From Lysobacteraceae bacterium NML08-0793 (GTDB lineage: Bacteria > Pseudomonadota > Gammaproteobacteria > Xanthomonadales > Xanthomonadaceae): 64,000 nt of DNA. Shown here in pieces: positions 8,223 to 17,874 of the stretch. The stretch lies in contig NWQR01000002.1 of the NCBI GenBank assembly GCA_002798275.1, positions 558,001 to 622,000 on the forward strand. The letters run 5' to 3'. Numbering within the stretch: position 1 is the stretch's first letter; each line of letters begins with the position of its first letter. A program made the position numbers and the translations under genes. The notes beneath the pieces were generated by a model. The model was not told the origin of the DNA. It did no database searches and worked only from the letters and a program-made list of their open reading frames with translations.

Positions 8223-11200
8223 ACTTCTAGCGACCTATGCGGTCGTGAACTAGACGCCAGATGGCTTCTGCCCGGCTGTCATTTTCTAAGCGACCTATGC
8301 GGTCGTGAACATGATTACCCCTGCCAGCCACCCGGCTGGCAGTTTCTAAGCGACCTATGCGGTCGTGAACCTTGAATCGTCATGCTGCTGAAAAGCGCGT
8401 TATTTCTAAGCGACCTATGCGGTCGTGAACGGTTAGCTCACGCCTGCCGTGCGAGTATTGCATTTCTAAGCGACCTATGCGGTCGTGAACCGTAGTGTCG
8501 GCATGATTTGTCACCCCCGCAATTTCTAAGCGACCTATGCGGTCGTGAACCAAAGCGCCATCGGCGCACTGATTGACAGCATTTTCTAAGCGACCTATGC
8601 GGTCGTGAACCAGAGAAGTGGCGCGCCTTTGTGAAACGCTACTTTCTAAGCGACCTATGCGGTCGTGAACATGCTGCGGCAACTACGCCGGTCATCTCGC
8701 TGGTTTCTAAGCGACCTATGCGGTCGTGAACTGCAACAATTTGAGAGGGTGTTTTTGCCATGTTTTCTAAGCGACCTATGCGGTCGTGAACGGCACCAAA
8801 TTCAAGACACAGTCGCTGGCGCATTTCTAAGCGACCTATGCGGTCGTGAACTATACAAAGTAGCCATAATCAAGTAACCCAACTTTCTAAGCGACCTATG
8901 CGGTCGTGAACATGGCGCCATAGTTGCAGGTGGCGCGGCAGCATTTCTAAGCGACCTATGCGGTCGTGAACGGCTGAGTGCCGCTGCCGGTGCGATTTAC
9001 GGCTTTTCTAAGCGACCTATGCGGTCGTGAACCTTCCCTGGGAGGATTATCCTGCTCCTGTGGATTTCTAAGCGACCTATGCGGTCGTGAACACATGGCG
9101 TTTCATGTGGTGCTTTCTTCTATTTTTCTAAGCGACCTATGCGGTCGTGAACTTGACGCCAATCTTCCCGGCAATCTTGCCGGTTTTCTAAGCGACCTAT
9201 GCGGTCGTGAACGGTTTAACCCACTCTGTACACAGATTCCCCGTTTTCTAAGCGACCTATGCGGTCGTGAACTGCACGGATTCAATTCAGTGCATTTACT
9301 GAATTTTCTAAGCGACCTATGCGGTCGTGAACAACCCTTGCTCAAATGCCAATTCCTTCACATATTTCTAAGCGACCTATGCGGTCGTGAACACTATCCG
9401 TAAAATGCCACGCCAAGTAATTGTTTTCTAAGCGACCTATGCGGTCGTGAACGGCCTGCGATGGTATCGACCGCCACAAGAAGTTTTCTAAGCGACCTAT
9501 GCGGTCGTGAACGCTGTCTTGGTCTTGAGTGATTTGGACTTCGATTTCTAAGCGACCTATGCGGTCGTGAACTCTAATAGCAGAAAGCCCTAGAATTCAA
9601 TCTATTTCTAAGCGACCTATGCGGTCGTGAACCCTCTGCTTTGCCGTCTCTGCTCGTTTTGAATTTTCTAAGCGACCTATGCGGTCGTGAACGAATCCAG
9701 CAATGAACACTGACCGCACCCAATTTTCTAAGCGACCTATGCGGTCGTGAACCCCGGATTACCGGGGCTTTTGCATGTGAGCTTTTTCTAAGCGACCTAT
9801 GCGGTCGTGAACGTCTCCGTCCGGGCGTGCTTTTTGCCCGGAAATTTCTAAGCGACCTATGCGGTCGTGAACACGCACGCCTTCAAACACGCCGTAATAG
9901 GTCATTTCTAAGCGACCTATGCGGTCGTGAGCGGAGAGATTTGCAAACAGGTGTAAGCATGAAATTTCTAAGCGACCTATGCGGTCGTGAACACGGCAGG
10001 CGCGCACAATGCGCCGGATTGGGCTTTCTAAGCGACCTATGCGGTCGTGAACATAACGCGGACAAGGCCGCCTTCCGTAGTTACTTTCTAAGCGACCTAT
10101 GCGGTCGTGAACGGGTGTGCATTACGGACATGCCGGAGGGTTTTTTTCTAAGCGACCTATGCGGTCGTGAACTTGACCGGCGAGAGGCGCAACGGAAAGC
10201 CGGTTTTCTAAGCGACCTATGCGGTCGTGAACCAATCACCTGTGAGGGTGCCGATCATTTCCCATTTCTAAGCGACCTATGCGGTCGTGAACAACAGGTA
10301 TGCGAGGCGGGCATTGCTCATCATTTTCTAAGCGACCTATGCGGTCGTGAACGTCAGCATCATGCGTGCTGTTGTGCTGATAATTTTCTAAGCGACCTAT
10401 GCGGTCGTGAACATCGGCTGCATCTGCTGCCGGGAAATGGGGCTTTTCTAAGCGACCTATGCGGTCGTGAACGTTGATTGGGCTGCCTGTGCGGCGGTTC
10501 ATGTTTTCTAAGCGACCTATGCGGTCGTGAACCAACGGCCCTTCCCAGTCATCCAGCCGCATCTTTTCTAAGCGACCTATGCGGTCGTGAACAAATCCTA
10601 TTGGCAGCGCAAAATGATGGGCAATTTCTAAGCGACCTATGCGGTCGTGAACAGCGGCAACGGCATCGAGGACATCGGCACCCTTTTCTAAGCGACCTAT
10701 GCGGTCGTGAACGGGTCTTGGCTGTAATCCCATACTCACGCTATTTTCTAAGCGACCTATGCGGTCGTGAACATCCTTTCTCGACCATCCGCTTAAAGGG
10801 ATTTTTCTAAGCGACCTATGCGGTCGTGAACTCACTTTGAGTTTTGAAGTCGTTGAAGAAAATTTTCTAAGCGACCTATGCGGTCGTGAACTCTGACATT
10901 GCCACCGTAGCATTCGCATGTTCTTTCTAAGCGACCTATGCGGTCGTGAACATAAGTTGGTTCACACGGCCAAGGGGTTCTTCTTTTCTAAGCGACCTAT
11001 GCGGTCGTGAACGCAATCGTGCCACCGTAGTTAAACTCTACGAATTTCTAAGCGACCTATGCGGTCGTGAACCATTCCCCCGGTATCCATGAAAGTGTTT
11101 ATCATTTCTAAGCGACCTATGCGGTCGTGAACCAGGTGGAAGAACACAATGCGCACATGGCAGTTTTCTAAGCGACCTATGCGGTCGTGAACTTTGACGC

Positions 11201-13530
11201 TGCAAGTTTTGCACCATTCAAATTTTTCTAAGCGACCTATGCGGTCGTGAACGGGCTTTGCTTTGTCAAACTGCCGCTTGCATTTTTCTAAGCGACCTAT
11301 GCGGTCGTGAACTCATTATTCTGTGCGAGTGACAGGCAATTACTTTCTAAGCGACCTATGCGGTCGTGAACCAACACTTTTTGCTGGCCTGCGCGGCGAT
11401 TGATTTCTAAGCGACCTATGCGGTCGTGAACGTTGGGCTTGCGGCCTGCGCCTATGGCTGTCGTTTCTAAGCGACCTATGCGGTCGTGAACCTAGCAAAA
11501 ATGGTTGGCGAAGACCCACATCATTTCTAAGCGACCTATGCGGTCGTGAACCTGATATTTTGTGCGTATCTCGTGGGACTGGTTTTCTAAGCGACCTATG
11601 CGGTCGTGAACTTACGAAGCATTCCGCTCACTCCTTCCGCAAATTTCTAAGCGACCTATGCGGTCGTGAACGTCCGGGGGCGAATTGAGCGTGTCTGGAA
11701 TGCTTTCTAAGCGACCTATGCGGTCGTGAACACGGTGGGCGCAACGCCAGAAATTGTCCGGCTTTTCTAAGCGACCTATGCGGTCGTGAACGAAATGCGC
11801 ATTGCCCGCATCATGCGCGACCTTTTCTAAGCGACCTATGCGGTCGTGAACCAGCTGCTGGACACCTTTGGAGCGGCCATGGCTTTCTAAGCGACCTATG
11901 CGGTCGTGAACTTTCGTTCTTTTGGGTGTCCTTCCTTCTGTTTTTTCTAAGCGACCTATGCGGTCGTGAACAATGGCGGTAAGGGGCAGCAGGATATTGA
12001 GAATTTCTAAGCGACCTATGCGGTCGTGAACTCTGTCACGCCTCGAAGGCTCCCGGTTGCCCGTTTCTAAGCGACCTATGCGGTCGTGAACATTCGGGAG
12101 AGGAGTCAAAACATGAATCACGATTTCTAAGCGACCTATGCGGTCGTGAACATGTGGCTCTCAGCGTTACCCTATCAACAGTATTTCTAAGCGACCTATG
12201 CGGTCGTGAACCGAGCGTCATACGGCTGCGCGCAACTTTGTATTTTCTAAGCGACCTATGCGGTCGTGAACTATCGTCAACTCGCCACATCCACGGCAAT
12301 GCTTTCTAAGCGACCTATGCGGTCGTGAACGCGGCCTGCACATCGTTGCCCGCCCCGTAATCTTTCTAAGCGACCTATGCGGTCGTGAACTTGAGGCCAA
12401 CAACAAACGGCCCCTCGCTGTATTTCTAAGCGACCTATGCGGTCGTGAACAAGCTGTTGGCCGATGGTATTGACCCAATTGATTTCTAAGCGACCTATGC
12501 GGTCGTGAACACTGCCGCGCCTGCGCTTCCCCGCGCCATTCTTTTCTAAGCGACCTATGCGGTCGTGAACACTATTCACGCTGGTGGATTGTGTCGGCTA
12601 CGTTTCTAAGCGACCTATGCGGTCGTGAACGTTGGGCTTGCGGCCTGCACCGATGGCCGTAGTTTCTAAGCGACCTATGCGGTCGTGAACGGTGCGTGTG
12701 CGGGTTATTCGTGATGCGTCACTTTCTAAGCGACCTATGCGGTCGTGAACAGTTAACGCCATTTCTGGCATTGGTTATCCTTTTTCTAAGCGACCTATGC
12801 GGTCGTGAACTTTTTGGCGGTATCCGAAAAATTATTACGGTTTTTCTAAGCGACCTATGCGGTCGTGAACTCATACGGCACGTCGATTTTAGTGATTTGC
12901 TCTTTCTAAGCGACCTATGCGGTCGTGAACGTTTGCCGACCGTCGAAGAGGCCACGGCGGTTTTTCTAAGCGACCTATGCGGTCGTGAACTAGTAATGCC
13001 AGTTTGCATCATCCGTGATAACTTTCTAAGCGACCTATGCGGTCGTGAACGTGTGGATGTTGACGACGCGCCCGGTCTGGTTTTTCTAAGCGACCTATGC
13101 GGTCGTGAACATCAAAGCCCACGGACGGGCAATGCACCGCAATTTCTAAGCGACCTATGCGGTCGTGAACCATCTTGTCCGGCTGATAAATCAATATCTA
13201 TTTTTCTAAGCGACCTATGCGGTCGTGAACGTCGCCATAATCAATAAGGGCCGATACCCGAATTTCTAAGCGACCTATGCGGTCGTGAACTTTTGCGTTT
13301 ATTTTTTTGTTTTATTTTATGCTTTCTAAGCGACCTATGCGGTCGTGAACCAACACATCACCACCACAGGCGGGCAGCAGCATTTCTAAGCGACCTATGC
13401 GGTCGTGAACCTCGGCTCTCCACCCGGCCAGCAGCGGGGCAATTTCTAAGCGACCTATGCGGTCGTGAACATTGCCTCCTTTGGCGCGATTGTAGGTGAA
13501 ATTTTCTAAGCGACCTATGCGGTCGTGAAC
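8223..13530 (-). CRISPR. Type I-F CRISPR array, 89 repeats and 88 spacers
   Basis: A 28-bp repeat recurs once per 60 bp; read on the minus strand it starts GTTCACGACC and ends CTTAGAAA. Spacers are 32 bp, with a few of 31 or 33. The stem CGACC-GCATA-GGTCG and the 8-nt handle CTTAGAAA fit Cas6f cleavage. The repeat at 8223-8250 is degenerate in its last bases, marking the distal (oldest) end, so the leader is on the right, next to cas6f. One repeat (9905-9932) has a single base change, giving GCTCAC. Spacers 15 and 35 counted from the leader are near-duplicates. ORFs across the array that read VHDRIGRLE or FLSDLCGRE repeatedly are artefacts. Confidence 0.99.
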
Positions 13531-13547
13531 TAGAGTGAAGCATGCGC

Positions 13548-13576
13548 AATTTACTGTTTTTCAAAGAACTTTTCAA
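13548..13576 (-). promoter_or_regulatory. Predicted pre-crRNA promoter
   Basis: On the minus strand TTGAAA (13571-13576) is followed after 17 bp by TAAATT (13548-13553). That places the transcription start near 13541, about ten bases before the first repeat. The -35 box matches the consensus at 5 of 6 positions and the -10 box at 4 of 6. Confidence 0.55.
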
Positions 13577-13612
13577 CTTTCCATGTAAAAACCCTTTTCA
13601 ACCAGTGCATTG

Positions 13613-13625
13613 CAACTTGTTGATT
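13613..13625 (-). promoter_or_regulatory. IHF-type binding site in the leader
   Basis: The minus-strand sequence AATCAACAAGTTG fits the IHF consensus WATCAANNNNTTR at every defined position. It lies about 83-95 bp upstream of the first repeat. IHF bending of the leader is established for I-E and I-F adaptation, so a role in spacer integration is likely but inferred. Confidence 0.6.
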
Positions 13626-13659
13626 TCAAAAGCCATCCTTGGCCATTGAAATTTTTGGG

Positions 13660-14220
13660 TCAGAACAAGGGAACACAGCCGCCCAAGCTAAGACCATGAC
13701 TATTGAAGCCTCCCTGGCTTGGCTGCTTGGCAGATTGCTGCTTGATGTACAAACGATAGCGCTGCCCAGTGCTGCGACTGTACAGGGTGACAAATGGCGA
13801 ATCCAAATGATCACCTGCGTCGGCAGGAATGCGTTTGCGCACATCTTCTGCGCTCAATCCGTGTCGGCGCATGGCGCGTTTGCGCATGTTTTCTGCACTT
13901 TTGGCTTGGCAACGGGCAACTTTCAACCAGCCTTGGGGCTGTGGCGTGGCTGCAAGTTCGGTGAGTTGCAAGTGGTCGCGCATCCCGCGCAGCCAGTCTT
14001 GCTGCATCAGTCGCTCAAGCGCCACTTTCTGCCCATGCAGGCGCAGTTTCAAACCCAAGGTGGGATAAGCACCATCACGCCAGCCGGGAAAACTAATACC
14101 GATATTGCTCTCTTCAAGCGCCACCAACGTGCGATGCAGTTTCGCCACAAGTGCATCCATCAGCACATGCTGCGGAAACTCATCATCCGGTTGCAGTGTG
14201 AATTCGATATAGGCATCCAT
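13660..14220 (-). CDS. cas6f: Cas6f (Csy4) pre-crRNA endoribonuclease
   Basis: The start MDAYIEFTLQPDDEFPQHVLM gives 186 residues and aligns closely with the Pseudomonas Csy4. The catalytic His is in the AKLHRTL segment near residue 28. The arginine-rich helix KSAENMRKRAMRRH and the RCQ motif occupy the positions of the Csy4 residues that read the top of the repeat stem. The family ending GGxVPxF is present. Cas6f cuts repeats below the stem, leaves the 8-nt 5' handle, and stays bound to the crRNA 3' hairpin in the Csy complex. It is the last gene of the operon, 1 nt after cas7f. Confidence 0.96.
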   Translation of the reverse strand: MDAYIEFTLQPDDEFPQHVLMDALVAKLHRTLVALEESNIGISFPGWRDGAYPTLGLKLRLHGQKVALERLMQQDWLRGMRDHLQLTELAATPQPQGWLKVARCQAKSAENMRKRAMRRHGLSAEDVRKRIPADAGDHLDSPFVTLYSRSTGQRYRLYIKQQSAKQPSQGGFNSHGLSLGGCVPLF

Positions 14221-14221
14221 C

Positions 14222-15253
14222 TCAAGCCTCGCCGAATACGCCGCCACGAATCAATACCGCCATGACATAGTGCTGCTGCGCTTCAGTCGGCACTTTGTCT
14301 TTCAGCATCCAGCCATCGAACAGGGTATAGAAGTCATCTTTGCTGCCTTTGGGCTGGCGATAGGCTTTGCCTTGGGTCGTCACCGAACCATAAGGCTCCA
14401 CGGCAATTGGGCCATTACCATCCGCCTCTTGATACCAGTCATCCACGGTGCGCAGGGCATTGCCGATTTTCTGCGAGTGCATGGCGGCGATACCGTCTTG
14501 TTTTGCCCCCACAAAGTAGAGCGTTTTGCTCTTGTCGCCACGACCACGATCCAGAATCAACTCCTGCGAGGGGAAAACCTCTTGCCCATTCCCGATACGC
14601 ACATAGGCGGTGATTTGCAGCAGCACATGGGTTTCGCCACGCAAACCTTGGGCAATCAAATCGGCAAGGGCTTGCAGCTGTGCCTGCGCATCACTGGGCA
14701 CATTGAAATCACGCAGCGAAAAACTCAGGGCATCAAAGCGGCCAACAAGCGCTGCTTGCCCCTGCTGAAAGCGGGCGACTTCCACTTCCACATCTTCAGC
14801 GCCCACGCGGTTGCGCCACAAGAAGCGGCCATTGGCAAGATTGATGGCGTAGCGGCGCGCCAGTTCACGGAAGCCGTGCCGGGTCGCATAGTCCTGCGCC
14901 AAGGTGATGAGCTTTTTCTGATAATCGGCCTTGTTACAGGCCGAAGGCTGACCCACGCCCGGCAATACGCGCAGGGTGAAGCGCACCCGCAGGGTGTCGG
15001 CATCCATTGGCAGGGCGGCAACATCCACGGTTTGCAGATTGGGCTTGTCGATCGCGGCATCGAGCTTGAGCGGGTCTTGCTCAGCAGCTTTCAGGCGATT
15101 GGAAATCGTGCCGCGCACCGATTTTTCCTGAAGGCGCACCGGCGTCCAGCCCCGGTCATCGTTGCGCGCCGTCCAATCGCCTGAATGAAAGAGTGCATCG
15201 GACGGGTCGAGTTTGCGTTCAAAAGCCAAAACGGAAGGGGTTTCTTTACTCAT
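14222..15253 (-). CDS. cas7f: Cas7f (Csy3) Csy-complex backbone
   Basis: The 343-residue protein begins [27 protein letters not shown], close to known Csy3 N-termini. It contains RNA-binding-fold segments such as [19 protein letters not shown] near residue 90 and [19 protein letters not shown] near residue 155. Six copies normally coat the crRNA spacer with a 6-nt periodicity, each flipping out one base. Spacer length therefore sets the number of subunits, which matters for the 19-nt guide found upstream. The gene lies 14 nt after cas5f with a clear GGAGCTGC ribosome binding site. Confidence 0.96.
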   Translation of the reverse strand: MSKETPSVLAFERKLDPSDALFHSGDWTARNDDRGWTPVRLQEKSVRGTISNRLKAAEQDPLKLDAAIDKPNLQTVDVAALPMDADTLRVRFTLRVLPGVGQPSACNKADYQKKLITLAQDYATRHGFRELARRYAINLANGRFLWRNRVGAEDVEVEVARFQQGQAALVGRFDALSFSLRDFNVPSDAQAQLQALADLIAQGLRGETHVLLQITAYVRIGNGQEVFPSQELILDRGRGDKSKTLYFVGAKQDGIAAMHSQKIGNALRTVDDWYQEADGNGPIAVEPYGSVTTQGKAYRQPKGSKDDFYTLFDGWMLKDKVPTEAQQHYVMAVLIRGGVFGEA

Positions 15254-15267
15254 GATGCAGCTCCTTG

Positions 15268-16248
15268 TCAGTCGAAGATGGAATAAAACTCGTCATCCGA
15301 GTCATCGTTACAGCGGTAGTCATTGCGGCAGCGATACAGGCCTTGCCCGGGCGGGCTATCGGCATACCAAAGCAGTTGCTCTGCCTTTTGCAGGCGATGT
15401 GGGCTGACCCATTCACCCAGTGAATACAGGCTTTCGACAAATTGGAACGGCGTACTTTCATCGCGGGCATTGGCGACCGTTCCCGGCGCCTGCCTCTCCG
15501 TTAGCGCGGCATAGCCCACCGGGATGGGCACGACCCAACCACTGCCTTTGGGCCGGTCATGCTGCCAACGGCCTTCCTCGTTGTCATAACGCCAGTTCAG
15601 ACGCGAGCGCGATAGCCAAGCATCCAGCACCGTGGCTTCGGGATTTTCCTTTTGAAAAGTAGTCAGGGTTTCAGCCAACAGATCATCGCGTGCCACCAAA
15701 GCAAAGCCGGGCAACAGGCGCAGGCGAAGCCGCTCAAAAAGTGCCTGCCTGCCAGCTGCATCGCCGGTCATCGCTACCCAGTACGGCGCGGTGTAGCGTT
15801 TTGCCGGCAACAGCACGCCACCTGCAATGCGCATGGTCTGCAGCATTTGCGCTATTTGCTCTGCCAAGGCCTGATCCGCCGCTTCATCCAAACCAAGCTC
15901 AGCCGATTCCACTGCCAGCACCAAACTGATTTGCAGATGAATGCGGCCTTCTTCCACAATCGCTGCCGTTTTGCCATCCCTTCCAATGGGATTGCGCGTC
16001 AGGCTGAAGGCCTTGATATAGGCATCGTTCACCAGCGCCTGATGGCGGTGGCAGACCACACCCACGGCTCGGAATTTCAGCCCCGGAATGCCCGAGGCAG
16101 CCAGCTTGCGCTGCAAAGCCCACATCAGGCCAATAAAGGCCGTAATGGAAGGGAAACCGTGGGTCAGTGGGCTGGAGATGGCATTGGCTGCCTGCACCTG
16201 CAAGCGTGGCAAGACCAGCAAATGACTGTAATCCGGGCAGCGACTCAT
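15268..16248 (-). CDS. cas5f: Cas5f (Csy2) Csy-complex subunit
   Basis: Starting at [25 protein letters not shown] gives 326 residues; this ATG overlaps the cas8f stop as ATGA, so the longer frame is rejected. The N-terminal [10 protein letters not shown] strand and the [20 protein letters not shown] segment are typical of Csy2. The protein pairs with Cas8f to hold the crRNA 5' handle at the PAM end of the complex. Coupled translation with cas8f fits their 1:1 stoichiometry. Confidence 0.95.
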   Translation of the reverse strand: MSRCPDYSHLLVLPRLQVQAANAISSPLTHGFPSITAFIGLMWALQRKLAASGIPGLKFRAVGVVCHRHQALVNDAYIKAFSLTRNPIGRDGKTAAIVEEGRIHLQISLVLAVESAELGLDEAADQALAEQIAQMLQTMRIAGGVLLPAKRYTAPYWVAMTGDAAGRQALFERLRLRLLPGFALVARDDLLAETLTTFQKENPEATVLDAWLSRSRLNWRYDNEEGRWQHDRPKGSGWVVPIPVGYAALTERQAPGTVANARDESTPFQFVESLYSLGEWVSPHRLQKAEQLLWYADSPPGQGLYRCRNDYRCNDDSDDEFYSIFD

Positions 16249-17609
16249 GCCGATACCTCCGTGTGCCAATCGCGACTGGATGGCAAGTCACGCCGAATCG
16301 GGTTCGGCCAGTTGGCATCCACCACCGCCTGTCGCGCAAAATGACGCAACTCGACACTGCCGACGGCAAAGCCGTTATCGCGCAGCCATTGATTGAGCCA
16401 CTGCGCAAAGCGCTCAGCAATTTCATCCGGCCAATCCTGCTTCTCCCAAGCGGCCTTGAAGGTTTCGTCTGCGGCATAGCCTTCCGGGTCTTGCGCCTGA
16501 TCCCGATTGGGCAGCTGGGCACGCTCCGGGTCAAGCCAGAGTTGCTCGCAAAGAGGAAGCCGGCAGGCGGCATCACGTGTCCAGCCGGGCGGATAGGAAT
16601 CACGCACCGTAGCCGCAAAGGCAGTCAAAGTGCCGCCCAGTCGCTGTTCCATGGCACGGCGCTTCTGGTCTTGCTGCATTTGGTGCTGCTTATACGCGCC
16701 AAGATGTCGTGCAAATGCCTCAAGCTGCTGCTGCATGTCGTGGAAATGCAAAAGGCGCATGAAAGCGGTATCCAGATTCAAGAAACTGCGTGGACGGTAG
16801 CCATCCCAAATCGGGGGGAATGAGGCCAGCAAATAGTTGCTGCCGCCACGCTCGCTATTGAGCTGCGAAATATTCTGCGGTTTGGTGCCGCCCAGCTTGC
16901 GAATGGCAAGTTCGGGATATTCCGGAATTTGCATATCGCTGGGCTTCTTTTCCCGGCGCGCGCGCCGAGCCTCGACAATGGCCACATCAAAGCGGCTGTA
17001 TTGGATGGCCTCGTGTACCGCTTGCACCAAGCTGCTGGGAAACATCGGCTGCAACAGAATGTATTGGGCGTCATCACAGGCATCCTCGCCCGCGCACCAA
17101 TACAGTTGTTTGGCATAGGTGTGGCTGGCGTAGCTGTCCGCCTCACGCTGCAAGCTGCAAAAAGCATCGGCATAAGCCCTGGCGGTGTCGGGATTGTCTG
17201 ACAGTGCTGCAAGCAGGTCGGCATCTTCTTGCAGCAGCCAGTCCAGCAAACGCTGGCCTTCCACTTCCAGCTTCAGCAATTTGTAAACATCCAGCGCCGC
17301 GGCATTGCCCACTACATCTTCGGCAAACTGCATGCCCAGTACATGCGAGCCAAGTTCATCACGAGCCGGCAAATTGGCCGGCGGCACAAACAGGCTGCTG
17401 CCCTTGGCATCGGGGTGCGTCGCTTTCAGCACATGGGTGACCATCTGAATTTGTGCCACGCGACGCGCGGCATCAGCCAGCCAGGTGTCATAGTCATATT
17501 TGGCCGCCTGTGCTGAATCGGCAGCCTCTGCATCTTTGAGCTTGGCATCGCGCCGCTCCTTGATAAAGCGGGCGATAGCTCCATAAAACTTTCGCTTACG
17601 TGAATCCAC
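16245..17609 (-). CDS. cas8f: Cas8f (Csy1) large subunit
   Basis: The 454-residue protein begins at a GTG (V/M-DSRKRKFYGAIARFIKERRDAKL), with AAGGAG 10 nt upstream. The N-terminal helical stretch and the internal GGTKPQNISQLNSERGGSNYLLASFPP block (residues about 236-262) are characteristic of Csy1. Cas8f recognises the CC PAM and, with Cas5f, caps the crRNA 5' end. It is the first gene of the effector operon. Its long 5' UTR, hairpins, mini-ORF and the nearby self-matching mini-CRISPR suggest strong regulation. Confidence 0.95.
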   Translation of the reverse strand: MDSRKRKFYGAIARFIKERRDAKLKDAEAADSAQAAKYDYDTWLADAARRVAQIQMVTHVLKATHPDAKGSSLFVPPANLPARDELGSHVLGMQFAEDVVGNAAALDVYKLLKLEVEGQRLLDWLLQEDADLLAALSDNPDTARAYADAFCSLQREADSYASHTYAKQLYWCAGEDACDDAQYILLQPMFPSSLVQAVHEAIQYSRFDVAIVEARRARREKKPSDMQIPEYPELAIRKLGGTKPQNISQLNSERGGSNYLLASFPPIWDGYRPRSFLNLDTAFMRLLHFHDMQQQLEAFARHLGAYKQHQMQQDQKRRAMEQRLGGTLTAFAATVRDSYPPGWTRDAACRLPLCEQLWLDPERAQLPNRDQAQDPEGYAADETFKAAWEKQDWPDEIAERFAQWLNQWLRDNGFAVGSVELRHFARQAVVDANWPNPIRRDLPSSRDWHTEVSA

Positions 17610-17707
17610 GGGTAATCAACTCCTTATGACCATAGTGGTCATGGTATAGAATGCCCGCAGCAATCTGCTGCGAGTGGTTTTAGATGGATGGGCTCCTGAT
17701 CGGAGCC

Positions 17708-17740
17708 TTAACCTCTTAAGGCGCGATGTGCGCCAATCAT
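17708..17740 (-). CDS. Ten-codon leader ORF, possible CreT-like RNA or leader peptide
   Basis: A minus-strand ATG at 17740 opens a frame MIGAHRALRG and stop, preceded 5 nt away by a Shine-Dalgarno sequence (17745-17753, TAAGGAGGT) that is fully complementary to the 16S 3' end. No other gene in the window showed as long a match among those examined. It includes TTA and AGA, adjacent rare codons in a GC-rich genome, and a hairpin begins right after the stop. CreT toxins of CRISPR-linked CreTA modules combine a strong ribosome binding site with a mini-ORF rich in rare codons, and act by sequestering a tRNA. An attenuation leader peptide is the main alternative. Function is not established. Confidence 0.4.
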   Translation of the reverse strand: MIGAHRALRG

Positions 17741-17744
17741 CTCG

Positions 17745-17753
17745 ACCTCCTTA
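17745..17753 (-). promoter_or_regulatory. Perfect Shine-Dalgarno of the leader mini-ORF
   Basis: On the minus strand TAAGGAGGT pairs with nine consecutive bases of the anti-Shine-Dalgarno region of 16S rRNA. From GGAGG to the ATG there are five bases. This is much stronger than the site of cas8f itself (AAGGAG, 10 nt from its GTG). Confidence 0.75.
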
Positions 17754-17824
17754 CTTTCTTCGCCGAATTGATGGGATACCAGATTGCTCTGAACGGCTCC
17801 CGTTGCAGCGGGAGCCGTTCACCT

Positions 17825-17852
17825 ATATTACCCACCCGAAGTCAAATGTCAA
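17825..17852 (-). promoter_or_regulatory. Predicted cas8f operon promoter
   Basis: On the minus strand a consensus -35 box TTGACA (17847-17852) is followed after 16 bp by TAATAT (17825-17830). Transcription should start near 17818, at the base of a strong hairpin. The guide-matching site (17854-17874) abuts the upstream edge of the -35 box, so Csy complex bound there would block RNA polymerase. Confidence 0.65.
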
Positions 17853-17853
17853 T

Positions 17854-17874
17854 CCATTGCTTGGATAATTTTTT
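17854..17874 (+). promoter_or_regulatory. Putative target of the CreA/CreR-like guide, CC PAM plus protospacer
   Basis: The plus strand reads CC then ATTGCTTGGATAATTTTTT. The mini-CRISPR spacer is ATTGCTTGGACGACTTTCT. Positions 1-10 (the seed) are identical and 15 of 19 positions match; mismatches are at 11, 12, 14 and 18. The CC lies exactly at the I-F PAM position. Positions 12 and 18 are among those that Cas7f flips out and that do not need pairing. The site adjoins the -35 box of the cas8f promoter. Confidence 0.75.

Larger units (their letters stand above)
13531..13659 (-). promoter_or_regulatory. CRISPR leader
   Basis: This AT-rich 129-bp segment lies between the cas6f stop and the first repeat, where an I-F leader is expected. 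It contains a sigma-70-like promoter (13548-13576) and a perfect IHF consensus (13613-13625). New spacers would be inserted at its left edge, at base 13530. In I-F systems IHF is known to stimulate leader-proximal integration by Cas1 and Cas2-3. Confidence 0.8.
17610..17824 (-). promoter_or_regulatory. Structured cas8f operon 5' UTR
   Basis: Between the predicted transcription start (near 17818) and the cas8f GTG the RNA can form a 5'-terminal hairpin (17791-17820), then CCTTAA/TTAAGG (17706-17721) overlapping GGCGC/GCGCC (17720-17734), GGCTCC/GGAGCC (17691-17707), CGCAGCA/TGCTGCG (17656-17672) and TGACCA/TGGTCA (17627-17641), the last beside the Shine-Dalgarno site (17620-17625). Some of these overlap, so they cannot all form at once. 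None is followed by a T-tract. This resembles a regulated leader, but no known riboswitch was recognised. Confidence 0.5.

Noticed and set aside
8251-13502. Self-targeting by array spacers.
   Set aside because: I noticed no clear match to other parts of this window by eye, but an alignment search was not possible, so I make no claim either way.
8380-13576. Many ORFs across the array on both strands encoding repeated VHDRIGRLE, FLSDLCGRE or SRPHRSLRK units.
   Set aside because: The period of 60 bp is a multiple of three, so the CRISPR repeat reads as a protein repeat in several frames. These ORFs lack ribosome binding sites and are artefacts of the array.
13636-13655. CCATTG followed by AAATTTTT in the array leader as a second target of the mini-CRISPR guide.
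   Set aside because: Only four seed positions match after the CC, which is expected by chance.
17791-17820. Strong hairpin upstream of cas8f as a terminator of cas2-3 transcription.
   Set aside because: No T-tract follows on the minus strand, and a good promoter places the transcription start at its base. A 5'-end hairpin is the better reading.
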